Source: JANXQG01 sp963719885
GTDB taxonomy: Bacteria; Planctomycetota; Planctomycetia; Pirellulales; Thermoguttaceae
Direction of reading: 5' to 3'
Assembly: GCA_963719885.1 (NCBI GenBank)
Contig: CAVRDP010000035.1
Coordinates: 62,001 to 126,000, forward strand
DNA: 64,000 nucleotides
The position numbers were made by a program, and so were the translations under genes. This document shows, piece by piece, positions 49,683-57,790 of this stretch (position 1 is its first letter; each line of letters starts with the position of its first letter). The notes beneath the pieces were generated by a model. That model ran no database searches. It had not been told where the DNA came from and saw only the letters and a list, made by a program, of their open reading frames with translations.

Positions 49683-50071
49683 TTGATTGGGATTTAGTTT
49701 GGAACTCGGTCATACCGGCAACATTCGGGCGATTGTTGATCCGGATTCCAATCGTCTATTGCGCCGATTGGACCGAGGGTTCCTGGCAGGACAGCACGAT
49801 TGGCGGAGCGGAATCCCGCCGTCTCCTAGATGATCAGCGGGCACAACTACTTGAGGATGGTCGAAACGATCTGCGAGCTTACCAAACCGACGACATGCGG
49901 CACGGTACGGTGCGGCACCCTGCTATGGATGATACCGTTACGAGAACCACAGTGGAGGGTATAAGCTGGTGCAAACTGGAGTTGCTCCATTCAGGTTACG
50001 TGGAGTTTGTCTGTATAAATGAAAATGGAGTAGCCTTTCCTATTCCGAAGCCGAAACCAAGTGGTGGTTAG
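49526..50071 (+). CDS. hypothetical protein
   Basis: 181 residues from an ATG (MELTRHQLETLFVSGEVLSS). Not recognised. The first half alternates hydrophobic strands (SLVEVHLACVPSFTTFLVID) and the second is charged (LLEDGRNDLRAYQTDDMRHG). Its GC content is lower than its neighbours, and it abuts the broken PIN gene, so it may have arrived with the event that truncated that gene. Confidence 0.5.
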   Translation: MELTRHQLETLFVSGEVLSSRMPEFLDAYTLHDSSLVEVHLACVPSFTTFLVIDWDLVWNSVIPATFGRLLIRIPIVYCADWTEGSWQDSTIGGAESRRLLDDQRAQLLEDGRNDLRAYQTDDMRHGTVRHPAMDDTVTRTTVEGISWCKLELLHSGYVEFVCINENGVAFPIPKPKPSGG

Positions 50072-50400
50072 CACGGCGTCGTGGCAGATCCGGGCTCGCG
50101 CGAACGACAGTCGTCTGCCACGAACCAGCTTTCTGCTCCATGACTTCTTTGACCCGCAGTCTCACGCCTGCTCGCGCATGACGCCGTTCCATGTGCCCAT
50201 GGATAGGAAAACCTATCAAGGCCGCTAGCGGTGCATAAAGTGTTGGCCCTAACCAATTTCTTACAGAAACCTGACACGGAACTCACACACGGAATAGATA
50301 ATTAAAGTGAACCAGGGCCGTTGGCTCATGGCGTTTCCCCTCCCCTCCCTTGGAGAAAAAATGAGTTCTCCCCAGACGAATCCAGGAAGGATACCAGCCA
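50072..50400. other. intergenic stretch with a possible hairpin relative
   Basis: No gene seen. TCCATG-TGCC-CATGGA at about 50189-50204 resembles the core of the GTAC hairpin family with a changed outer pair and loop, but lacks the GGGC/GGTCG flanks. Confidence 0.35.
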
Positions 50401-53003
50401 TGCACGATGCACGCGTCTCGAAGTGTGATCTCCACGTTCACAGCAAGTATTCCGATCGGCCCAGCGAATGGTTCCTGCGCCGCATGGGCACTCCGGAGTC
50501 GTTCGTCGAACCCCTGGAGGTCTATCGCAACGCACGGCAAAAGGGGATGGACTTCGTGACCATCTCCGACCACAACTGCATCCGCGGCGCGCTGGAGATC
50601 GCCCACCTGCCCGGCACGTTCATCTCCAATGAAGTCACGACCTACTTTCCGGAGAACGGCAGCAAGGTCCACGTCCTGGTCACCGGCATCAACGAAGAGC
50701 AGTTCCGCATGATCCAGGAACTGCGGGCCGATATTTATCGCCTGCAGGAATATCTGATGGGCGAGGATATCATCTGCTCGGTGGCCCACGTGCTCTTCCG
50801 GGTCAACGGCCGGCTGACGATCGACCAGTTCGAACGGTTGTTGTTGCTCTTTCCGCGGTTCGAGCTGATCAACGGATCGCGGGACCGCCGCGCCGCGGAT
50901 CTGTTGGAGGCCATCCTCGGCAATCTCACGCCCGAAATGATGCGTGCCATGTCCGAGCGGCAGGGGATCGAGCCTTACGGGCCGCAGCCTTGGAAGAAAG
51001 CGCTGACCGCCGGCAGCGACGATCATAGCGGGGCCTACACGGCCACAGCCTTTACGAGGACGCCGCTGGCCTCCAGCGTCGATGAATACCTGGCTTTCCT
51101 GCGCCGCGGCGAACACGAAGCCGACGGCGATTGCGGCGGCAGCGTGCTGATGGGCCACGCCTTTTATCACATCGCCTACAGCTATTACCAGGACCGCTTC
51201 GTCCGCGGCAACAAGGGTGGCAAGCCGACGCTGGTGGGCCAGCTCTTCGAGCGGCTCCTGAAAACGCCCGCCGAGGAGCCTTCCACCAGTTCCGGCTGGA
51301 GCCTGAAAGGGCTGGCCACGCGGTTCTTCGTGTCGCGGCATTTGAGCAAGCTCAGCGAAACGGAGCAGCAATTGGTGACCGACTTCCGCCGGCTGTTTTC
51401 CGACTCACACGAGCAGGAAACGGCCCAACCGCTCATGGACGACCGCCGCACGTTCCGCATCGCCTGTCACATCAGCCATACACTGGGTTACAATTTCCTC
51501 CGGCGTTTTATCGAGTTTGCGCGTCAGGGCAAGCTGATGGAAACCTTGCAGACGGTTGCCTCGCTGGCCCCGGTGGCCCTGAGCATGGCGCCCTACATGG
51601 CGGCGTTCAACACGCAGCATAAAGACGAACGCTTCCACAAGGTGATCGCGGCCCACTTTCCCGCGGCGGCCCATCTTCGCCGCGCCAGCGACCACAAGGC
51701 CTGGATCACCGATACGTTCGCCGAAGTCAACGGCGTGAGCCGCACCATCCAGGTCCTGGCCCAAACCGCCCGCAAGACCGGGCGGAACCTGGTCGTGCTC
51801 ACCAGCATGGACAAGGCGCAGGAGACCGAGAGCCTGTCCGAGAATCGGCATGGACGCGGTGGCAACGGAGCCTTATCCCAACTCGCCTCTCCTTCCGGGA
51901 GAGGGGCAGGGGGTGAGGGTGTCTTTCGGGCGGGCTCTAGAATCGATCTGAAGAACTTCCAACCGGTCGGGACCTTCCCGCTGCCGGAGTACGAATCGCA
52001 AACGCTCGCCTTTCCGCCCTTCCTGGAAATCTTCGAGTACATCGAGCGGCACCGCTTCAACGAGTTGATCATCTCCACGCCCGGCCCCATGGGCCTGACC
52101 GGCCTGGCCGCCGCCCGCCTGCTGGGCCTGCGGACCACGGGCATCTATCATACCGACTTCGTGCAGTACGTTCGCCACTTGACCCAGGACGACGATCTGG
52201 CCGATTTGACCTGGCAGTACATGCGCTGGTTCTACGAGCAATGCACCACGATCCTCGTGCCCACGGAAACCTACCGCCGGCAGCTCATCGACAACGGTTT
52301 CGAGCCTTCCAAGCTGGGCGTCATGGCCCGCGGGGTCGATACGCAGCTCTTCAGTCCTTCCCGGACGGTCCCGGGGTTCTTCGATCGTTACGGCCAGGCG
52401 AACCGTTTCCACTTCGTCTACGTAGGACGGATATCGAAAGAGAAGAACGTCGACGCCCTGATCGATGCCTTTGACGAAATTCTCCGCCGCGGCTACGAGG
52501 CGGGCCTGATCTTCGTGGGCGACGGACCGCAACGGCAGCCGTTGGCGGCACGTTGCCAGGACCGGCCGATTGCCTTCACCGGCATGCTGGAAAACGAAGA
52601 GTTGGCCCAGGCCTACGCGAGCAGCGATTGCATGGTCTTCCCCTCGACGACCGATACCTTCGGCAACGTGGTTTTGGAGGCCCAGGCCTCCGGGCTGCCG
52701 GTCATCGTGACCGACCAGGGAGGGCCGGCAGAGATCATGCGGCGATACGATTCGGGGATTGTCGTCGATCTGTCGCAACCCCAGGCCTTGGCCGACGCGA
52801 TGGAGAAGATCATCCTCGACGGCGATCTCCGCCGCGAATTGCGCAACCGTGGACTGCGCAACGCGGCCGAGAGCAAATGGGAAAACGTGCTGGAAGAGTT
52901 CTGGAGCCGCGACGAAGGCGACTCCGCCGAAACGGACCTGGAAACTTATCGTTCGCTCGATGCCCGCAGTGCGCCGGGCGTGATTGCCATGGAAGTGGCC
53001 TGA
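50401..53003 (+). CDS. PHP-domain phosphoesterase fused to a GT4 glycosyltransferase
   Basis: 867 residues. Residues 1-260 form a PHP metal-dependent phosphoesterase (CDLHVHSKYSDRP, VTISDHNCIRGALEIAH, AGSDDHSGAY). A middle helical domain of about 200 residues follows. From about 465 a GT4 transferase begins: TPGPMGLTGLAAARLLGLRT, VPTETYRRQLIDNGFEPSKL, FVYVGRISKEKNVDALIDAF and FPSTTDTFGNVVLEAQASGL (EX7E-type). Between the two, SQLASPSGRGAGGEG is encoded by a CCCTCTCCC-type repeat (51884-51922). The pairing suggests one polypeptide that dephosphorylates and glycosylates a lipid or polyol (inference). Starts at ATG 50401 behind GGAAGG. Confidence 0.87.
51884..51922 (+). repeat. CCCTCTCCC/GGGAGAGGG hairpin repeat, copy 3 (inside PHP-GT4)
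   Basis: Contains CCTCTCCTTCCGGGAGAGG and GCAGGGGGTGAGGG, in frame as SPSGRGAGGEG between two protein domains. Confidence 0.8.
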
Positions 53004-53009
53004 TCGCCG

Positions 53010-53032
53010 CGACCCGGCGTACCGGGTACCCC
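53010..53032 (-). repeat. GTAC-core hairpin element, copy B3
   Basis: Read on the minus strand: arms ACCCGG and CCGGGT with loop TACG, flanks GGGGT and CG. It lies seven bases behind the PHP-GT4 stop. Confidence 0.68.
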
Positions 53033-53112
53033 GGGCGTTGTCTCGGATGGGCATCGGGCACGGCAAGAACCTTATGGCGTCAGTTCGTGAAGCTGACGAA
53101 AAGGAGGCCACG

Positions 53113-53652
53113 ATGTCGCAGAGACCTTCGCGAATTCACCACATCCGCAAGCCTGGTGCATGGCGGAAGCAGTTCGGGCTGGACAGTGATACATGCCCCA
53201 GCGAGCTTCCGCGATTGCCGGCGTGTTTTGACGACGACGAAGCGGATGACCGTTCCAGCGATTGGGCCGGCGGACGGCAGGAGACGGCAGCCGTTGTTGA
53301 TGCGGGTTCTTCGGCCCGGACGACGGCTTTTCCGGTCTTGCCGGCAAATGCTTCAGCCCGGCCGGAGGGGGCCGCCGGCGGCCGTGAGGTTCCCGTGAAA
53401 CTTCGCCACTTGAGAGTTGCTGCCGAGCGCGGGCACCTGGAGGCCATGTATTTACTGGCCCAGGAGTGCGACGATCGGGTCGCACGGATTCATTGGCTGA
53501 CGATGGCCGCCGAGCGCGGCCACGTGCCCGCCATGCACGACCTGGGCCTGGCGTCGGCCGCCTTGCACGAGCGTCGCCGCTGGCTGCTTCGGGCCGCCCG
53601 GCACGGCTGGGCCGAGGCCATGGCCGAACTGGGCGACGTGGAATGCTCGTAA
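53113..53652 (+). CDS. Sel1-like repeat protein
   Basis: 179 residues. ATG 53113 is preceded by AAGGAGG. After a disordered acidic N-terminus of about 95 residues, three Sel1-like (SLR) helical repeats are visible: LRVAAERGHLEAMYLLAQEC, LTMAAERGHVPAMHDLGLAS and LLRAARHGWAEAMAELGDVE. SLR proteins act as interaction scaffolds. Confidence 0.75.
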   Translation: MSQRPSRIHHIRKPGAWRKQFGLDSDTCPSELPRLPACFDDDEADDRSSDWAGGRQETAAVVDAGSSARTTAFPVLPANASARPEGAAGGREVPVKLRHLRVAAERGHLEAMYLLAQECDDRVARIHWLTMAAERGHVPAMHDLGLASAALHERRRWLLRAARHGWAEAMAELGDVECS

Positions 53653-53656
53653 AGAT

Positions 53657-53880
53657 TCACGGCATCGGTGTGCAACGACCGGCCTCGAAGTCCTCGTCGG
53701 CCCGTCGGCCCGTCGGCCCGTCGGCCCGTCGGCCTGCGGCGGCTAGTCGCCCGGCCAGGATGTCGGCTTCGATCTTGCGATCCCATCGATCGGCCAAATA
53801 TTCCTCGAACCACTGCGAAAAGCTGCAAATTCGTCGGCGGGCAGACCGGCAACAGCCGTTTGAAGTTCTTCCACGCTCAT
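53657..53880 (-). CDS. addiction-module-component-like small protein with an 8-base tandem repeat (frame break near 53818)
   Basis: About 74 residues. The start MSVEELQTAVAGLPADEFAA and then WFEEYLADRWDRKIEADILA match the small acidic antitoxin-like proteins often paired with ParE/RelE toxins; no toxin is adjacent. Near 53818 one base seems missing. Codons near the C-terminus are made of five 8-base units (53695-53734) giving GRRADGPTGRRAD; unit-number changes would shift the frame. It is the last gene behind btaA-btaB. Confidence 0.55.
53695..53734. repeat. five perfect copies of CGTCGGCC
   Basis: Five perfect head-to-tail 8-base units inside the antitoxin-like frame. Confidence 0.92.
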
Positions 53881-53898
53881 ACACTTGGGGTAGCTGGA

Positions 53899-54116
53899 TT
53901 ACCGCTGTTCCGTTCCCGCTTGCATGACCGTCCGAAGTGCATTGTTTACCGATTCATCGGTCGGAAAGGCGGCGCGAACTTCCTGCGCAAGGACGCCAGA
54001 TTAGTTTCCTCGCGATATCGTTGCAAATACTTGCCGCGGACTCCCCCCTTCAGTTCCGAAATCTCGTACTCGGGACGAAGTTCATCTTCGTCAAGATTGT
54101 CATTATCCTCGCTCAT
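53899..54116 (-). CDS. small LRPEY...GVRGKY antitoxin-like protein (frame break near 53996)
   Basis: About 72 residues. DELRPEYEISELKGGVRGKY then LQRYREETNL, resuming after the break as LAQEVRAAFPTDESVNNALR and TVMQAGTEQR, is a small conserved protein type commonly found beside BrnT/RelE-like toxins. One base, perhaps a G, is missing. Its ATG overlaps the btaB stop (ATGA), which couples it to the lipid genes. Confidence 0.6.
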
Positions 54117-54892
54117 AAAACCTCCGCTCTCTTGGTGTTGCTCGTCGCGCACTGATAATGCGTGTCTTCCTTCCGTCCGATAAACGTATAGTACGGCACG
54201 CGGATCAGCGGAATATAGGGCACCTTCGCCCGCTTCTCTTCCAAGCGCAGCGTGTGGAAGTTCCGCTGCAAATAGGGAACGTGGTCCGACGACAAGAAAA
54301 CGTTGTCCGAGCCGAACCAGGCGGGCCAGAAGGTCCGCGTAAACCAGGAATGCCGTGTGCGGCCCTCGGCCGGATACTTCCGCGCCACGAAGAAGTCGGT
54401 CACGCCGACCATCCCGCCCGGCCGCAACATCGCCAGGGCGTTGTCGATCGCGGCAAACCAATCGGGGATCATCGTCAGCGAGTAGGAGAAGGTCACCACG
54501 TCAGCCGGCCCGTCGGCGGGTCGGAAGGTCGTGGCGTCGGCCCTGACGGCCTCCACGTTCGTCCATCTGCGGGCCGCGCACCGCTTCCCTGCCACGGCAA
54601 GCAGCGAGTCGCACAGGTCGACCAGGTAGACCTTCCGCGCCTTGTGCAACTCGGCGCCGACCGGCTCCATGTTCGCCCCCGTTCCCCCGCCCAGATCGAC
54701 CCACACGCCGCCTTCCGGCATGGGGATCGATTGGTACAGCGCCTCACGGCCTTGCAACAGTCGGCGGCGGAAATCGTCGTAGGCCTCGGCCTGGCCGGAA
54801 TAGAACGACTCCAGCCGTGCGGCATGGTCCGTGCCCCGGACCGGCTTGGCCACGATGTGGTAGAGAACGCGCAGATCGGAAAGCAACGACAT
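54113..54892 (-). CDS. btaB: SAM-dependent methyltransferase, BtaB-type
   Basis: 259 residues from ATG 54892 (SLLSDLRVLYHIVAKPVRGT). Class I methyltransferase: GGVWVDLGGGTGANMEPVGA (SAM loop), YLVDLCDSLLAVAG, DVVTFSYSLTMIPDW, LRPGGMVGVTDFFVARKY. Adjacent to btaA, so the likely reaction is three-fold N-methylation of diacylglyceryl-homoserine to the betaine lipid DGTS. The C-terminus PYIPLIRVPYYTFIGRK is typical of the family. Confidence 0.82.
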   Translation of the reverse strand: MSLLSDLRVLYHIVAKPVRGTDHAARLESFYSGQAEAYDDFRRRLLQGREALYQSIPMPEGGVWVDLGGGTGANMEPVGAELHKARKVYLVDLCDSLLAVAGKRCAARRWTNVEAVRADATTFRPADGPADVVTFSYSLTMIPDWFAAIDNALAMLRPGGMVGVTDFFVARKYPAEGRTRHSWFTRTFWPAWFGSDNVFLSSDHVPYLQRNFHTLRLEEKRAKVPYIPLIRVPYYTFIGRKEDTHYQCATSNTKRAEVL

Positions 54893-55071
54893 GGGGGGCA
54901 AAATTCCAAGTTCCAAATCCGAAATCCGCGACCAGGGTACTGGTGCCCGATTCAAAATTCGAATTACAAATGATCAAAACGGGTTTGGAATTTTGGTCTT
55001 TTCTGCTTTGAATTTGTTTCGGATTTCGTGTTTCGGATTTCGTGCTTCGGATTTCGTGCTTCTCTTCTTTG
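54893..55071. repeat. AT-rich intergenic repeat between btaA and btaB, with a 15-base tandem
   Basis: AATTCCAAGTTCCAAATCC and AATTCGAATTACAAATG at one side, and three and a third 15-base units around TTCGGATTTCGTGCT at the other (about 55016-55066). It also encloses hairpin copy C1. Confidence 0.75.
54929..54949 (-). repeat. GTAC-core hairpin element, copy C1 (stem shortened by one pair)
   Basis: Read on the minus strand: arms ACCAG and CTGGT, loop TACC, flanks CGGGC and CG. It equals copy A2 with one T removed from the left arm and its A partner from the right. Confidence 0.7.
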
Positions 55072-56264
55072 TTATGCCGCCAGGTCGGCAATGTGGAAGC
55101 TGCCGTAGGTATGCACCCGGCATTGCGGATGGAGTTGCTCGGCCAAGGAACGATCGTAAGTCAACAATTCGCCGACACTGCGCAACTTGCCGTCCACCAC
55201 GATCTGCGTCTGATCGACGAACTCGGTCCGCAGGCCGGCGCTGCGCCAAGGATCCGCGCGCCCGGCGCCGCACGGCGGACGATCCATTGCCACTCCCGGG
55301 CCAAAAGCGGCAGGCGTCGCGTGGAAAGCCAGTCCATGTGATCGAGGAGCACAAACCGTGAAATCGTCCGCGGGTCCTTCGTCAAAAAGCCTTCCACCGA
55401 ATCGGTGTGCATCTGCACGCGATCGGCCAGCCCATCGCGGAGCTTCTGGAAATTCTCGGGTTTGAGGTATTCCGGACAGCACTCCGGCGTATACCGACCC
55501 GTCATGTAGACCCGCCAGAAATAGTTGTCGCACAGCGGCAGCCGAGCGAAAACCGTCTCCACGCAATCCTGGACGAAGCGGCCGATTCCGCCCGGGTATT
55601 GCATTTCGATCTGGTGCCGCTGGGCCTGCGGGACCCCCAGGAGCGAGAGAATCGAATCGCGGCGCATGGCGAAACGCACCGACTTCGACCAGAAGCGATC
55701 GCGGAGGTGCCGGTTGTAGATTTCCTGCTGTTGGGCAACCGTCGCGCACTCAAGCAGGTCGTTGAAATAAGGCCGCAGCTTGGCCACACGGTTGATATAG
55801 ACGTTGATCAACATGGCGAACGTGCCGCAGGTGCCGCGGAAATAGAAGGGCCGGCGGTTGTGCGGGTCGAAGAAATCGATCCAGTGGTCCCAGTAGCGCT
55901 GCGACCACTCGGACAAGGCCCCGCGCAGCTTATCTTCGTAGATCTTCTTCGCGCCGGGCAGCCGGCCGACGCCGAACATGGCGAAGAAGTCCTCGTACGA
56001 GAGATTGCGGATGCCGGCCAGTTTCAGGTCGAGTAGCGCATTTTGCCGGGGATTCATGTCGACGGCCACGACTTGCCGCGGGCCGGCCAAGGCATAGTCC
56101 AAGGCATTGCAGCCGGCAGAGGTGATCACCAGGATCGTGTCGTCGGCCGTAAGTTTCAGTGCTTGATGATCCAGCCGGGGATCTTCCCAGCAGGTGTTGT
56201 AGACCAAGTTGTGGCCATGGACCAGCTTGAAAAACTGTCCGCCGGCCCATTCACTAATGGACAT
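55072..56264 (-). CDS. btaA: BtaA-type SAM:diacylglycerol 3-amino-3-carboxypropyltransferase (frame break near 55250)
   Basis: About 397 residues of the DUF3419 family. Motifs: FKLVHGHNLVYNTCWEDPRL, ILVITSAGCNALDYALAGPR, VVAVDMNPRQNALLDLKLAG and FVLLDHMDWLSTRR. The protein moves the aminocarboxypropyl group of SAM to diacylglycerol, the first step of DGTS betaine-lipid synthesis. Near 55250 one base is missing: repaired text reads ARILWRSAGLRTEFVDQTQI and ends HTYGSFHIADLAA. btaB follows on the same strand. Confidence 0.87.
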
Positions 56265-56745
56265 CCGATTCCTCCTTGCGCGGTCTGCGCAAAACGGAAT
56301 TCATTCCGTTAAGCAAAATATCCACAACGACACGAGGTCTACTTACCTAGGCTCCGGCCCTTCGGACGTATAACGCAGACCTTTCAGCGTTTGTTGTAAG
56401 GTGTTTGCGGCGCCTCGTCAACCGGTATTGCGGGGAGTTTCGCGTGACACCCCATTCTTTGGGGGTAACTTAGTGTCACACGATTGATTTTGGTTAGAAA
56501 TGTGTTCAGGTTGCGGCACAGAAGCCCGGAAACCATTGGCGCAACCCCGAATCGGTTAGACTCCACCCAAAACCGCAGAGCGATCAAGACACGATAACCC
56601 AGGGTTCGCAGCGCACCCTGGGAAGGCTTATGGGACTTTCGCTTGGTCCAAAGAACGCTTGACTTTCGAGCGAAGTTCTCCTAATCCGGGTTGCAAATCC
56701 GTCATCGCGGGATCTTCCTGCATCCTCTCCAATTCAATCATCGTC
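56265..56745. other. intergenic stretch without a recognisable gene
   Basis: About 480 bases of lower GC between btaA and the lipoprotein gene. A CACCCCATTCTTTGGGGGT hairpin-like word occurs near 56450; I see no gene. The btaA promoter should lie at its left end. Confidence 0.4.
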
Positions 56746-57531
56746 TCAGTGCGGGCTCCGGGCGGTAAGCGGAACCATCAGCGGGAAACTTTCTTGCATG
56801 TACCCAACAAGCCTGACAAGCTCGCTTTTGCGATAGCTCTCGCGTTCCGTGAGCGTCTGGAGGCCGCCCGCAACGACACTCGCAAGCCCTAACTTCATTT
56901 TTTCCAAACCCTGCATGCGAACCTGATAGCTCGGATCATCTTTCTTGATGGTAGGAATAAGCTCGTCGACAAGTTCGAGCATGACAACCATCGACCGGAG
57001 CTGCGCCGCCATCAACTCTACGATATCACTGTCCGTTGTATCGTTCTTCAGAAATGCAGACAGATAAAGCTTGAGGATTTGATTGTTAGCACCGATATAG
57101 TTGAGTGCTTGCGGCATTCGTCCTTCCAGAGGCACGCTGCGATTCCTGAACAGGTCCAGGTTCTGTCTCGAAGTCAACCGAGCGAAAACCTCTCCTGAAC
57201 GTTCGCTTTTGTACCTAGGAAGATGCCGATAGCCCTTCTTGGCGAGGGAAGTAAGAACTTTCTCCGCTTTGACCATGTCGTTGCCAGACCACTCTCGGTC
57301 ATGCGCAGGCAGGCCAAGGCGGATGTACTCTTCGGACGTATAGGATTCATCGCTTGCTGCTTTGCGATCTGCGGGTTCGTTAACCTTTGATCTGGCCAAC
57401 GGATCTTCAGAACTAGTGGGCTGTTTGGATTGATTGCCGCAGCCCCATACGGTTAGCGTCGCGACGACCAAAGCCGTATCGTAGACAAGGGAGCGTTGTT
57501 GAATTCGCACAAGTCTTCTCCGTTGTAGCAT
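56746..57531 (-). CDS. lipoprotein of unknown function
   Basis: About 261 residues from ATG 57531. A basic N-terminus and hydrophobic segment end in a lipobox-like LTVWGC, followed by GNQSKQPTSSEDPLARSK. The mature part is mostly helical and charged (EWSGNDMVKAEKVLTSLAKK, ELMAAQLRSMVVMLELVDEL). No known domain; possibly membrane-anchored in the periplasm. Confidence 0.6.
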   Translation of the reverse strand: MLQRRRLVRIQQRSLVYDTALVVATLTVWGCGNQSKQPTSSEDPLARSKVNEPADRKAASDESYTSEEYIRLGLPAHDREWSGNDMVKAEKVLTSLAKKGYRHLPRYKSERSGEVFARLTSRQNLDLFRNRSVPLEGRMPQALNYIGANNQILKLYLSAFLKNDTTDSDIVELMAAQLRSMVVMLELVDELIPTIKKDDPSYQVRMQGLEKMKLGLASVVAGGLQTLTERESYRKSELVRLVGYMQESFPLMVPLTARSPH

Positions 57532-57678
57532 GAATTCGATGGCTGACAGGCAAAGCATCGCACAACCGCGACGATATGGCTACTATTCCGAAAATAGCAT
57601 TTGCCAAGTCACGCATTCTAGCAGCAATGCACGGCAAGGTAAATAATGCCAGAAACGTGACGTTGGCCGTCCCTTGGC

Positions 57679-57786
57679 GTGCGGAGGCTTGCCTCCGCTT
57701 TCCAATACGGCCGGACCCGCAGTAACAAATCCTATACCAACACGTTCCCCGCACGCATTGAAAAGCGAAGGCAAGCCTTCGCACTC
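57679..57786. repeat. paired GCGGAGGCTTGCCTCCGC hairpins
   Basis: GTGCGGAGGCTTGCCTCCGC and, 55 bases on, GCGAAGGCAAGCCTTCGC; each is self-complementary and the two are also related to each other. They lie just behind dnaE and may terminate it. Confidence 0.8.
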
Positions 57787-57790
57787 GAAA

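Noticed and set aside
51284..51310. EPSTSSGW in PHP-GT4 as another repeat-derived insert
   Set aside because: The DNA only loosely resembles the known GAGCCTTCGACAAGCTC repeat and has no inverted partner, so I treat it as normal code.
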